Origin: Daphnia pulex
Lineage: Eukaryota; Arthropoda; Branchiopoda; Diplostraca; Daphniidae
Length of the DNA stretch: 64,000 nucleotides
Direction of reading: 5' to 3'
NCBI RefSeq assembly: GCF_021134715.1
Contig: NC_060024.1
Coordinates: 11,346,001 to 11,410,000 of the forward strand
Shown here in pieces: positions 26,468 through 39,584 of the stretch. The number at the start of each line of letters is the position of its first letter. The first letter of the stretch is position 1. Below the pieces are notes generated by a model. The model searched no databases and was not told where the DNA came from. It was given only the letters and a program-made list of their open reading frames with translations. The translations under genes were made by a program, and so were the position numbers.

Positions 26468-29400
26468 TTTCTCAAATCTATAATGAACGTAAGACAGATA
26501 TTGTTCTAAACTTCCACAACCCAATCATGCGAGTATAGCAAATGGCCGACTGATTTGTTCTCTTATCAACAACACGACGAACAAATATTCGGAGCAGAAC
26601 TAGTGAAGGAAAATGGGGCGACGTCAGCAATCGGCCCACACACAAAAGTCAATTTGACTTCTTTACAACAGGGAAAAAAGTGACAGCTGGATTTAACTCG
26701 GATTCCAAACAATTAGCACTCGTTCAATCCTCTATTGTATAATACTGCAGAATACTCACGACTTAGGCGAGATCAACAACACGAACGACGATGAACTCGA
26801 AGTGCATTATTTGTCTTCGTATATACCCCCCCTTCACTTTTTCAATGTATATGCGATGAAGCAATCAGGTCTCTTTTCTTTATCTCCTGCTCTAGACTGT
26901 CCTTCGTGATCGTGACGCGCAGTGTTGCCAACATGGCGGCAAAACTCTTGACGTTTTTCCTCTCCAATTTTTATTTCTTTTCAGTTATTTCTTTCGAGTT
27001 TTCGGTGACCAGTTTTTACCAGGCCCTCATGTTTTCCCATTGACCAGATAGATATAAGATATATAGCAATATCCGTAGTTTCGTAACAGCAAAGTCAACA
27101 TTGACGTGTCACTTTTATCTAATGAAATTTTATCGATCGTACGGGGGTCTAAAGGTCTACCAACGTCTCGGATGTCAAATACTTTTACAAAACGTTCATT
27201 TTTTTTTCCATATTCCCGCGTGAGCCTTGAAAAGTTGCTTTTTGTTTTGTTTTTCAAAAAACAATCGCATCTTGATGATGACTGCTGCGGGGATATGCAT
27301 TTCACATCTGTCGACTAGTCGGAGGTCTTCGCTCCTTTATTTTCCTTTTAATGGATCGGGAAGATTTCTCACGCAGGTCGGAAGATAGCACTGCTGTTGC
27401 CTTGGCTCGAAGCCAATACTACGATCAGGTAGGTGTTCTCACGACAGCTGAAATTACCCATTGCTTGTTGTGCTTACGTGATGTTCTAACTCCTCCCCCA
27501 ACTCTTATTCGAGCTGTTGAGTTCGTTCGTGAGTCTTTTCGAGTAGATAGTCATTTCCCCCCCTATCAAGTTGCACTTTTCGCTTCGATAGTTTTGTCGG
27601 TTACGATCCGGCGTCGAAAGTATCGAAATATCGGCAAGTGATGATGTGAATCTCCAATCAGATTATAATAACGGCCAATCATTTTTCTCTGAATCTACAC
27701 GCTGATAATTTAATAACGGCGTTCTTAAGCCTCGCCAATCGGCGCTATGTCCAATTGGTACATTCCATCATATTAATAAATCCTATTTGACTTTTTGCTA
27801 GTCAAAGATGGCACACGTGTACACACATATCACCTCTCAAAACGTCAGTCGAATCAAATGGTCAACGATTGATGGATTTTTATCCTTTGGTCGTTGCATG
27901 GGATACTGTGTGTAAAACTTGATTATCCATTTGTTTCGGGAAAAAAAATCAAAATAATAATTCTTTCGGAAAAATGGAAAAATTCGTGACGGCTGTTATT
28001 ATTGCCTGTCTTGTCTGCGAGCGTGCGCGTGTGTGGTTATTTCTTAAAAAAAAGAAACAGGGTCATTTACATTTTCTCCCGTCCGTTTCTTGACTGGATG
28101 GTCCGTATGTGTGTGTGTGTGTGTGTAGGGGAGTGCTAGGGATTTCTTTTATTACTTTTCCATCCAGAATATTATGACGTGTTTGATATTTCTTTTTTAA
28201 AAATATATTTTTCCGAGTATCGAAACTCTTCTTTCCGTCCCGCGTGTACACGATAGTCACGGTAACGGAATGTGCCGCACAACATATGCAAATGACCTTA
28301 TCATCTCCATATTTCATCACGAACAGGAAAGAAAAAAAGATTTCCTTAAAGAAAAACTTCCAAATGTTCATTCTTCTTTATTTGGGTTTGCTGTTTTTAA
28401 AAATATCGGCCGGAATTGAAACAATGCAAACAAAATAAGACGGTCAGCAGTAGCCCGTCTGGTGTGTAGCCAAGCGCTTATTTCACGCTGCTGTTCACAT
28501 GGCGGCCCATTGACCCACTTCCGGCGGTTTATTTTAGAGACAAGCATCGATTGGGATTTTTTGTGTTTTTATTTTCGCAATCGGGACAGACGATCATATA
28601 CCCCAAACGTTCAAACTTCAAATAGCCTAGAGGAGCTTTCTAAAGCAACAAAAAACGAACGGGATATTAAATTATAAATGTTTCTCCGTGATTTTTTTAA
28701 AGAAACAACGCGGGCCGTGAACTTTTGAAAGTTCGTGGTATTATATTATATATAATAATAATCGAACAACAGTCCGTACCGTTGCTTGTATTCAATTAAC
28801 TGTTTTCAACAGGGCGGTGTTTGTCTCTCTCTCTTCTCGTGTCTACAAGAAATTTATTCGGAAATATGTTTCTCTTTTCTCGGCGTTGGGAATATTACCG
28901 AACAACCGCACGCCACATCATCATCTTATACACAAACTGTGTGACGTAGGCAAAAACCCATAGAAATGTAAAGTTTTTTTTAAAACGAAATTTATTCGTT
29001 CCAAAAAAAGAATTTCGATGGAAAAATTTTGTTCTTTTCTTGGTTGACTGGCAACCTGCTATTCAGTCAAGTCTTTTGTTGGAACCAGGTCACCTCCCCT
29101 ATACACAATAAAACACCTGGATTCAAAAAAGAAAAAGGAAAAGTCGCCATTTTCGGTGTGTGTCCCTGTACAAGTTTGTTGTATAGATGCGATTTTTCTT
29201 TTTTTAGTACGACCGTTACAGCACCCAAATATCGACAAAAGGCTCGTTGATGGTTCTTGTAACTATAAATTTTAAATTTATCGCATTCATCGTCGCTTTT
29301 AGGACGTGGAACAAATTCGCCGACGAATTCAAGAAAAGAAAAAAGTTTCTAAAAACGAAGAAGAAAGTATATAACTTAATTGCGTGCAAGAATAATTGGC

Positions 29401-32400
29401 CAATATCCAAAATACTAAATTTGAAACGTTGAGTAAACATTTCAACCATAAATGACAATGTCATTTATGTAATTCAATCAGGTTTTTCTTTAAAAAAAGA
29501 AAAAATGTTTTCGGCTCATTTTTCATCTAAAGCGGCGATCACGTACAGTTTTTCTTGGTGTAATTCCTTTTTTGAAAAACGCGGGCTACCAGTTTCTATA
29601 TTTGTGTTGTCCCAAGGTAATAAAATACGATCGTTTCTCTTGACTTAAAAGTCTGGCTCTATTTAGATTAAATTTACACACACACACATGCGCAATCTTA
29701 ACAACCTAACTGCAATTTCAGCTTATCCTCGTAACTTTTAATGACACTGTAAATACTTGCTGTATATACGGCATGTTTTTGAAGCGAAAATTCTCAAATG
29801 TTGAGACTCTTGACTAGTTGTTACATAGTCACAAAACAAAAAAGTTATGGCATGTTTTTTAACGTTTTATTGCACGACAAGCTCGCCAATTAATTTTACC
29901 GGTTAGCCGTTTCGTTTTTTTTAAACGAAACAAAATTCCTGTTATTCTGATTCGATTTTGAATGTTTTTATACTTGCCATATGCCCGTTTTTTTCAAGTG
30001 GAGTCATTTTCCAACTTTTTTAAAAAAGAAATCCTGGATTTTGTTTTTGTTTTGTTCCAAGTCGTGGTGGAAGGCATTAAAAATAAATCAAACGTCTTCC
30101 TTAATTGTCAATTTCCCCTAATTGGGAGATGTACCCAATCGCTTTTTCTTTTCAAAAATAAATCTCTCCCTCCAACATTTTTTTTTTTCATGTGTTTCTT
30201 GTAACAGGTAGAAAAGAGCAGAGGGGGGAAACTATACAAGAGGTGATGGTTGGCACAGTTGGGGGGCCAACTGTATTTTTTCTATTCCCCTCTCACTCTG
30301 AAAAACCTTGTCTACTTGTCTGTCCTTTTTCGTGTCTAAAAATGGGAGAATCGATGTGATTGTTTTTTACCATTTTCAAAAGGGGGCCCCCCTCTTTTCT
30401 AGTTTTTTACTCTCACAGTGGTTTTTCTTCTTTTCACTTGTTCTGTGAAGGTTATAAACACGAATCAAAGTTGATGGATCGTCAACTTACAGGTAGAGAC
30501 AAGGGGTGAAATTTCACCTATAGAAAAAGAAACCCCTTTTATCTTGTGCTGTGTGTCAAAGAGAGACCCCCCTTTTATCTTTTACGAGGGTTAACTCTCT
30601 GCTAGCTGTGCTTGTTTGTGTTCACTGGTTGAAACGAGTTCAACCGTTTCCTACCAATTGAGTTGGGCTCTGGCAGTCCTATCTTCTTCTTAACGGTTTC
30701 TTATTCTTTCAGTTATACGGTCATAGTTTCTATACGAAAAAAGAGAGAAAGAAACGCTGGATGTAGGTTAATTGTACTCTCGTCCGCTTTTTTCTTCTTT
30801 TCGTTTGTTGTGAATTTTTTAAGGAGCGGGTCAGCCCTTGGTCACGTGACCCGAAAGCGCGCGATAACCAAACATGGTTCTCCCTTTTAGAAGAAATTCC
30901 GACCGAAACTCGGCAACTTTTACATTTTGGTTGTTTTATTTTACCTTGAAAACTAAATAAATACTAGACGCTGACCGCTGGAGAGAAAAAATGTCCACAA
31001 CAAAAGCTAGGATCGATATCGACGTCGTTATATAATAAGCGCCCGGGCAGAGACGCACCTTCTTGGCTCGTAAACAATCCCCGAAAAATAAAGTTTCTGT
31101 ATAGGCTCTGCTTGTGTGTGTCACAAAAGAGAGAATTTGACGTTGATATGGATGTAAAGATGAACATTCTTCCTCCCCCGTTTCTACATCAGAGAGAAAG
31201 ATGCCGACTCTCTTTTGTCCGTTCTCTCTCCCCCTCAAACCAATCAAACATTCCTTAAACTGCTCACGAGATAAGGGACCCGCCCGTTCATCCCCTCCTC
31301 ATCATCAAGAGCTCGTCGTGATTTAAAAAGTCGGCGTTTATAACAAGAGGCGCTTGATTATATAGCTTCATCCCGGCTAGCTGGCTGGCTGGCTGTATAG
31401 ATCTCGAACATGTATAAGATATATATGTACAAAAGCTTGTCGTCAATATCCTACAGTGTCCAGCAAATCACGCGTATCCGTCACGGACACTGACTGGGCC
31501 GTTCTTTCGGTAGAAAAATTCCCGGAGCTGCTCGAATCCAATCAGAAGAGATGGCTGATTATGGTAAAGCCTCTTCTCCTTCTTCCGTCTTGTTTCTTCT
31601 TCACGTTCATCTTAGCGTGAAATAAGCCCGCGGGCAAAAGGGAGAGACCTCAACTTCTTTTTCTCCGTGAAGGGAATTTTCGACAAGAGCCAGAGGGTGT
31701 GTGTGTTGTATAGCCATCCCCGATGCGCTATATGGTTCCGTGCTTTTTTACTCCGGCAAGAGTTCCTTTTTTTCTTTTTTATATTCCGCCCTTTTTGTAT
31801 ACGCATGGCGGATGCGTCTACAAAAAGTACCAAAGACTCCGTGACGAGGGCTTGTTGTGTGTATTATTTTTCTATTGTGCTGTAGAGAGAGAAACAGACA
31901 GTGCTCGAGTCTTTTCTATCGATGAGGCCTCGTTGGTTAAAGAATATAGCCGTCCACAATATATATAATGGGATTGTCGAAATACTACACCGACAGGGAA
32001 AAAAAGATAAGAAAATGAAATTCAAAGCCCCCCTCTCCTTTTTTCTCTTTCTCGAGTCAATAACAACCAAGCCCTAAAAAAGAAGGGGGCAGTTGTTATA
32101 TTATCAGCAGCAGCAGTCAACCTAGTCTAACGATGGTGAAAAGGCGGACTTTTTCTTCTTCTTCCACCCCACCAGCAGCGTATTCGATTTCGTTAACTTC
32201 CAAACATCTACCCCCTCTTCTTCCTGTGTCCGAAGACATAAATACAAACGACGTCACAGATGGTTAGTCACGTGAGTTGCCGAACCCAATTGGAAGGGGT
32301 TTTGTACTAGACACCACAACCCAAAAAGTCTGAAACTTCTTTTTCTCTAAAGTAGACAAAAACAGCTGGTACCAGCTGATATACATACCCGACCGGAAAG

Positions 32401-33417
32401 AGATATTGAAATATCATCGTCTACATGTGTGTGACCTGCATAGTACTGCAGTATGTGCTGCGTGCTAAATTCTTTTCTGTGGAACTAAAAACCCCAGCAA
32501 ATGGCGTATTGTTCGGCCCAGCAAGAGACTTTTCTTTTTAAAAAAAGTATAGAGTTGGAATAAATGAACAAGACAAAAAAGGAGATGAATAGCTCTAGCT
32601 GTGTGTGTGTGTTGTTTAGGACGTGGTAAATCACCGGGACTTCCCGGCTGACACAAGATTCTTTTTTAAAATAACAAGTTGATTGTGCCACCACGATACA
32701 AAAGCTCGAGCTCTGACGTCACTTTAGACTATCAATAGATCCTCAGACTGGATCCAAGGTGAAGTGCCAGAAAAAGAAAAGAGTGCACAGATAGGGAATA
32801 GGGCGGAAGACGAGAGAGTGGGTCGTGAATTCAAATGGGCGTCTGCTTTAATCAGTGAAAAAAAAAAAAAAAAATGGAAAAACTTTTCTCGACCCTATAG
32901 GATGGATATATGCACACGTGTGCAATTAAAATAAATTATGCATCCGACCGTAGTTTACGTCTATAAAAGACAAACACACTGCATCTTCTTTCGTATATCG
33001 TTATCTTATTCATTCTTTTTTTTTTCTCTTTCGTATCACATTGGCTTTTACAACACGCACGCTCACATATATCAACAAACGAACCGAACACACACAAACA
33101 CACACACGAGAGAGGGAGGAAAAAAAACAGAAACTTTTACAATTGTACAAAACCAAAAACAAAAAAGTCCAAAATAATACACGTACACGATTCTTCTTTG
33201 AAGTTGACCGAAAGTGGCGATAAGGGCGCAATGAGCAAAAACAAGAAGAAGAAAAAATAGACGAGATAAAGCAAGAGAGCGGAAAAATAATACCACATTC
33301 CCGTTTTGTTGTTGTTGTATATAGTTATGTCCATGTTATGCTGCCAGGCAACGTCTTTGGTGCGTGAATAAATCCCCTAGAGGTTTCCACAAGAAGAAAA
33401 CAAAAAAAACTTCAATT
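26468..33417. other. long stretch without a supported gene
   Basis: About 6.9 kb of T-rich DNA. Weak candidates only: a 96-codon plus-strand frame at 27351-27641 with a plausible donor (CAGGTAGGT) after its 26th codon, and a possible first exon at 31551-31565 (ATGGCTGATTATG|GTAAAG) preceded at 31357 by a TATA-like TTATATAG and a (GGCT)n run. Neither has a recognisable downstream exon inside the window. GT repeats lie near 28105-28125 and AC repeats near 29679. Confidence 0.4.
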
Positions 33418-34826
33418 TCATTTGGTTGGGATTTTATTCTTATTCCGGTTCATTTTCGAGTGTTTCTTGCGTTTGTGGATCATTTCGTAGAGAATGTCCA
33501 ATCCGTCGTCTAGACCTTCTCCGGTGATGGCGCAAGCCGGTTGGACGTGGTAGAGATGGCCGGTGCCGAGTTCGTGAAGTCCGAGATGTTTTTCAATTTC
33601 TTTGGGATCTCGAGCTCCGGGTAGATCCTGTTTGTTTGCCAGGATCAAAATGGGCACTTGGCTGTTGTCTGGGCTTTTGGCCGTCCGCATCAATTCCATT
33701 TTAGCCTCTTCCATTCGCTCCACATCGACGCTGTCGACGACGAATACGATGGCATCTAATAACGGGCACAAGGTTTTTCCACAAGAGACATTAGCAAACC
33801 TGATTTTATTTATTCACGCAATGTCCCGTTTTCTTTCTTTCTTACCTGTACAACGAGTGTAGGACTTCCACAAAGGTCGTAACTTTTCTTGCCCACCTGC
33901 GCGCCAAGGAATAATAATAATAATAAAGATGAAAAAATATTATTTGAATGGGCTGTCGGAATCGATTTACACTTGCAACATTTTCAGCGAGCAAACAAAA
34001 CGTCGGGAGTTGACGATAAGAAAATGTCCATAAATCATTTACGACTGGCTGGCTTAGACTGGCCCCATAGCGTTCACTATTATTCGACCTCGGTCGCAAA
34101 TTTATTCCACTTTCAACCGAATTTGGAAACTCGACAAATATACATTCAGATGTATCAGCGATACAATCAACTCTCTGGCACAGGCCGATCAATGACTATC
34201 AATCAAACGCTATTATCCCGGTGATAAGTGTGTGTGTTGAAAATGCAAAGGCCCTTTTTTTTAAGTATATTCTATACCTTTCTTGCCTCCCTCGAGTGAC
34301 TTCTTCAGCCTGTCAGTTACACCAAAAAAATTTATTCCGAATCTCTTCAAAGAAAAAGAAGCGACAAACGGACCATCTTCTTGGCCTGAAGTATGCCAGA
34401 CGCTTTTGAAACTTTCTCCCCCACTGAATAATAATAACAATCCTCTTCTTTTAAAAAAGAACTTTCTTCTAGAGTGGCTTTAGATTGCCGTAATATGAAA
34501 TGTTTTCCTTACCTACATCCCAGACTAGAAACTGAGTACCCTTGGCTTTGCCCGACAAGGCGCGGATTTTCTCGCAATTGAAGCCGATGGTGGGCACCTG
34601 TAATAAAATGACAACCGTTTTGGTTATGACTTTGTTTACGTGATTGAAAAAAAGAAATGAAACGAACCGTGTTGACGTATTGATCGAACTTGAGCCGGTA
34701 GAGAGCAGTCGTCTTTCCAGCGCTGTCTAAACCGAGCATGACAATGTGCAGAGTTGGATGAGTCGATGGCAATGTCAGATTCTCCAGGAGGGAGCCGCCA
34801 TTCGTTTTGCCCATATTGGCTCCCAT
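33418..34826 (-). CDS. Arl4: ADP-ribosylation factor-like GTPase 4 (Arl4)
   Basis: Four exons (34826-34668, 34597-34513, 33896-33846, 33755-33418), all in frame, 210 aa. Small GTPase of the Arf family; Arl4 proteins act at the plasma membrane and nucleus and recruit cytohesin/ARNO to control Arf6 and actin. Visible: Gly2 after the initiator Met (myristoylation site, MGANMGK), P-loop GLDSAGKTT (residues 32-40), switch 2 [24 protein letters not shown] (139-142), and an Arl4-type C-terminal basic tail ([15 protein letters not shown]) that serves as a nuclear or membrane-charge signal. [19 protein letters not shown] is nearly the vertebrate Arl4 sequence and separates it from Arf1, Arl5 and Arl8. 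The third exon is a 51-base microexon. The switch-2 Gln is present, so GTP hydrolysis chemistry looks normal. Confidence 0.95.
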
Positions 34827-36113
34827 GGCGTTTACACATAAATCAATTCACTGTCGTTTTTTTTTATTTATTTTATCAGTTTCTTTTCTTTCGTGAAAAA
34901 CAATTGTTTTTCCAGTTAGAGGACCATTTTTGGTCAACAATACGAGACACACAAACAAACACTGACGGATGTCCTTTTTATTTTCCCCCGTCAACCAACT
35001 TGTTTTTCAACTGGTTCAACTGTTTCTTCTTCTTTTCATTTTGCCAATGACTCACACACAAAACGTTGATTTGTCGCCAACTTAGTTTTATTATATTCCT
35101 CTTTTGTGGGGGGTTTTGTCACCAACTTTCGCACGGACGAAGCGTCGACGACACACTTTTTTTTGACAAATGGCGGCAACACAAAAACACTTGATATAAT
35201 TAACACTCGAACGCCAACTCTCTCAACAAAATTTCACAACTCGAAATTGTCGATCAAATGACGGCCGGGAGACTTGGCCGTGAACGTCCGTCCGTCGACT
35301 GGAAATCATGGTGCTCAACTGAAAAAAATATGAACTGAACACTGGAACAAAACCCAGCAGGGCAGGAGAAAACTTCGGCGGTAGCTTCAGGGAAGACTAG
35401 AGAAGTGGTTGAGGCGGTTGTTGTCAGCCCTGCAGCATTTCCCTTCCTCCCTCCCTCCCTCTCCTTTCATTGATTTTTTCAAGCACCATCTAACGGTCGG
35501 ATGACTAAAGCTTTTCAAGTGCTGTGGCCATAGACTTGTCAGCCCTAGCTTCCGGTCCGTTATTATTCTCTTTGTCAAGGTTGCGTGCACATTCGAAAGT
35601 GCACCACAAGAACGTTTGTTACATCCTCACACTTTTTTTACAACTTTCTTTATTCTCGGGGAGGGATTTCTCGTATATTCAAATAATTTGGCTGTGTGTA
35701 GTCTCGGCGGCAGACCCATATGCCCTCTATCAAACAGGTAATTCAACTCGGAATTCGAACTCTTGCGGTCGTCTGCATTGCGGTTCCGAAATCCCACACG
35801 TTGAAGGTTGGGAGATTGAGACGAAAATATACAAAGTTTTCACGAGGAAGTTGTGGTTTCTGTCTTCGGTATTCCCTAAATACCGCAGTTGACTAGCCGA
35901 AAAGACTCGAGTACTTGCTGCTAAATGCTCGCTAACATCCCTGATCAGGGATTCGAGCGAGCAGCCCGTGAGCGTAACACGTGCTCAATGAACGAGTCAT
36001 TGATCCGCAGAGAAGGTAAAAAACAACTCTTAAAAAACAAACGCAATGCTCCGTGTCTCACTGTTTTTTTTTTTATTTGTTTTATAGACTGAACCAAAGT
36101 AAAAGCAGCAAGC
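34827..36113. other. divergent promoter region between Arl4 and the TEFM-like gene
   Basis: About 1.3 kb separating two outward-reading genes. A T-rich leader of Arl4 is likely near 34830-35050. CT-rich repeats lie near 35445-35465. No further exon or RNA gene seen. Confidence 0.4.
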
Positions 36114-37204
36114 ATGATTTCAGCAAGGAAGTTATTATCCAACAGGTTGATGGTTACCTTTAATATCCCATCACAACATCTGGGGACGAAATCAGAGGCT
36201 ACAACCACTAGTACCTCTAAAAAGAAGTTCAATGATAGTGCTCTGAAAAAATGGGCAATAGTGTCACCCCTCGTTGGAGCCAAACAGCTTGTAATAGTCA
36301 TAAAAACGTTCACACAGATTCACTTCAATGATTCAATTTCTAGTTATAGGCATCATCATTTGTAACTGGAATTGAAGTTACACCTACAGCCATTACATGG
36401 GCTGTATTAGACACTCAGTTAAATGAGGTTGTTGATTGTGGATCTTCACCACTGTTTAGTGAAGTTGTTCGTGTCAATTCATCTTCTATACTTGACATGG
36501 TAATAAAAACAAATCTTCATGTACATTTTCTATTTACAATAAGATCATTTTTTATGTTTAGGCTCATCAGGTGAAAGATTTGATACCGAAAAGTGATTTG
36601 TTTGTCCTGGAAGATAAGATGTGGACTAGAGGAGGGATCAAATCTAACATGGATATGGGGACAAATCTCTTGACATTTCAAGTAAATCAGTTTAATAAGT
36701 TTCTTTTTATTTTAGTATTTTTACTCATTTATTGTGATTTCATAACAGGCAATGTTGTATGCACTGCTCAATGAAAACTACATACCTGAAGAGTCTCTAC
36801 CTAAAGTCTTTTACATCCAGACCAAGGCCATATTAAAACTTTTTAATCTGAAAGTAGGAAATGAAAGAGTATCTAGTCAAAACATTGTACATAGGATGAT
36901 AAGAAGGTAAATTGAAATGAAATAGTTTTTCAGACATCCCATTTTATGTTTTTAATTTTATTTCAGGTCTGATGTTGGATACATGTTGGACAACAGTTGG
37001 GAAAATATGGGCAGTTTAGAAGTAACCAAAGACGATTATGGTAGGATCGGTTGGTCTGATCCAGAAATGGTCAAAAAGATTTGGACTCGTGACGAGCTTT
37101 GGAGAGAGAATATTTCAAATGCCATTCTAACCGCGCATGCCTTCACAGATCTCTGTCTTAAAGAAGACGGTGAAGCTCTGCGTTTATTGTGGAAGCGCAA
37201 TTAA
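36114..37204 (+). CDS. TEFM: mitochondrial transcription elongation factor-like (TEFM)
   Basis: Five exons: 36114-36290, 36350-36499, 36562-36681, 36749-36906 and 36967-37204; in frame, 280 aa. The first ~25 residues are basic and hydroxylated without acids (MISARKLLSNRLMVTFNIPS), a typical mitochondrial presequence. Exon 2 starts a RNase H/RuvC-like fold (FVTGIEVTPTAITWAVLD), followed by DLIPKSDLFVLE, YALLNENYIPEESLP and a C-terminal DLCLKEDGEALRLLWKRN. This order matches TEFM, which binds mitochondrial RNA polymerase and makes it processive; TEFM keeps the fold but not nuclease residues. Protein length is shorter than human TEFM (360 aa), mostly because the N-terminal helix-hairpin part is short or absent. 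The call rests on pattern, not on a database match. Confidence 0.6.
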
Positions 37205-38846
37205 ACTGATAACTCGAATTGTTGCAAATATAGTTGTGTAAGTAAATTTTATATCAAGTTTTTTTTAAGCGATAATGTTTAAAAAAAATAGAAATTTTTT
37301 CATTTTTATTTTCTTTTCATTACCCGAATTCTAACTCTTGTTATTTTTGCTTTCTCAAAAAACATTAGTGCCATCTGTGGAGTTGAGTTGATAGCTGTGT
37401 AGACTCGCGAGCGATGATTTACTTGGCTGAGAATCAACAAGGGATCGATTTTCCATTAATTTGAATTATTAATCGAGGGGTTATACGAGTTCGTAAAATT
37501 GGCCGCAGTCATGTTTACGTGAACGATGACGTCAGAGCAAGTATACTGTATCTCGTGAATCGTTACTCAATAGACTCATCCAAACACTTGAGAGAGGTGG
37601 CGCCTCAATCAATAATACTCAATGGTTATAAACAGAAGAAGTCTGTCATTTAACTGCTGCTGCTGCTGGTTGTAAAAAGTTTGTTGCCCTCACAGTTGAA
37701 GGCACCATCTGCTTCCTATTAATCAGCTATGGCTTATAGACGACGCCGATGTTATTAAAAACGACTCCCGCTTGTTCACTAAGCAACGTGAGGGGAGGGT
37801 TATTCAGTATTCCCTCACGACTCGTCAAGTTGGATAAGCGAATTTATCCAGTTTCATCAGCCAATGATTCAGGATCAATTTCCCCGAGATCGTTGCGGTC
37901 GAGCAGTATATAGTGGACGACCCGGTAGTGGTCTATTGACGTCACCAAGCATATTGCACTATACAAGCGTGTTCAGGTCGTATCCGGCTGAAATTAGTAT
38001 ACATTTTTTCTTGTAACTTTTTATTTTTTTTATTTTATTTTTTTTTGTTATTTTTCGCGCCTAATGCAGACAAGATTTTTGGTCAGGAGTTCTCTCCTCT
38101 CTATGGCGAACGTGGGGGCGTTCTAATGTTCTATACACGTCCAACCTTCAGTTACCTTCGGAGCGTCGGCCAGAGCAGAAGCTTTTTCTACACACTAGTG
38201 TGTTTCGTATGGAATCGTCGTGAGCACGCGTTGTCCCACAAATAACTTTCCTGCTGTACAGCTTTCTATTTTGTTCCGACATCCAGTGTTCGTTCATTAG
38301 CCAACTCGTCGCCAGGAGGTATGTAACTGTAAACTTTTCTTCACATTTATTTGTAACAATACGGCCCTTGCTCCACGCTATACAAATGTGTAACTAGGGG
38401 TAAAAAGTGAAATTGAGAAAGTTTTTTTTTTTCATTTCTTATCTTAGTACAACTCGAGGATCGTTGTGAGTTTAAAATCCTTTTCTGACTAAGAAATTAA
38501 AACGTTTAAGATAAACACGCTATTTGTCGTTCAGTAATTAAACAAAGTGTGTCGCTAGTCAAACTGAATTTTGCGTCTGCTTGGATAATCGCCACAGATG
38601 GGGTCTGCGTGCGAGACCTTGGGACGCATTAATGTCCAACTTTATTTCAGCACCTGTCGCGAATGTTTTTCACGCCCAAGGCTATTTTTCTAATACCCCG
38701 TGGATTATTTATTTGCCTGTCGTCAACGAAATTTATTCATTTTTCTGCTTAATTGACGCCAACGTCTCGAGAGAGTTTAACTGCATAATAAAGATGTTGT
38801 CGATGAGTGGTGAAAACAATCATGTGGTTTCTGATTTGATTTTTAG
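37205..38846. other. intergenic and promoter region with two CREs
   Basis: No exon chain supported. Two perfect TGACGTCA sites (37527-37534 and 37937-37944) lie 0.9-1.3 kb upstream of the PPxY membrane-protein gene, and 38299-38322 has a possible leader donor (GGAGGTATGT). A leader intron ending at the acceptor just before 38847 is likely. Confidence 0.4.
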
Positions 38847-39584
38847 ATGATCACAATCGGCGATATGGTCCATCCATCGGCCCAACGAAGTGAAACGGTT
38901 CAACAAAGAGAACAAGAAGATTTTGTTTTCACTCCGCAACACAGACCTAGTCCACCTTCTCCGACGAACGGCCGTTCACACTATCAGCGAGTTCAGTTCC
39001 GAAGAATGTACCGTTACGGATTGTCACTGCTGCTGGTCGGGGCCCTTTGCAACTGGATCGGTTTCGCCCAACATTATTTCGCTCCAGTTCGGTATTTAGG
39101 CGTCGGATGCGTCGTTGCTGGTGCACTTTGCATCTGCATTGCGCTTTGTCGGTGGCTAACGATTCGTGATAGATGCAGCGATCCATCCACCAATCAGGTT
39201 GGTAATATTTTCTTATTTTTTGCAATGATTGGCCTAGTCTATAACGAGCTGTCAACATGGATCATTGATTTTCTGTCTCTTTTCAAATCCCCATTGCAGG
39301 AGGTCTCCTGTGGTGCAGAACCCAATATTCATGTCATAACCGTCTCGGTTCAGAATGGCGATTCATTCCAGCAACCAGCCAGCATCCTCACCAAACCGCC
39401 TGATTACGAGACGGCCGTCGGGTGTAAACCTCCGTCTTACGAAGAAGCAGTCAGAATCTCTCCAGCTGTATTTTTGCATCAAAATTCTTATCCAGTATCG
39501 GTTACTTTACCCGATTCGGCAGCGCCTGTCAGCACTCCTGCTCCTCCCAGTCGACCGATCGATGGGCAGCACTTCACAAACTGA
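38847..39584 (+). CDS. small two-span membrane protein with two PPxY motifs
   Basis: Two exons are proposed, 38847-39197 and 39300-39584, giving 211 aa. The N-terminus is polar (QREQEDFVFTPQHRPSPPSP). Two membrane spans follow (GLSLLLVGALCNWIGF and LGVGCVVAGALCICIALCRW), and then a cytoplasmic tail with PPDYETAV and PPSYEEAV. PPxY motifs bind WW domains, classically of Nedd4-family ubiquitin ligases, so this may be an adaptor for sorting or ubiquitylation. The 102-base intron has canonical borders but no in-frame stop, so reading through it would insert a hydrophobic segment. The start lies directly after an acceptor-like TTTTTAG, so the true start could be in an upstream exon. Family not named. 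Confidence 0.72.
   Translation: MITIGDMVHPSAQRSETVQQREQEDFVFTPQHRPSPPSPTNGRSHYQRVQFRRMYRYGLSLLLVGALCNWIGFAQHYFAPVRYLGVGCVVAGALCICIALCRWLTIRDRCSDPSTNQVGNIFLFFAMIGLVYNELSTWIIDFLSLFKSPLQEVSCGAEPNIHVITVSVQNGDSFQQPASILTKPPDYETAVGCKPPSYEEAVRISPAVFLHQNSYPVSVTLPDSAAPVSTPAPPSRPIDGQHFTN

Noticed and set aside
27351-27641. 96-codon plus-strand frame MDREDFSRRSEDS...
   Set aside because: The first 26 codons could be an exon, but no downstream exon was found and the rest has no family features.
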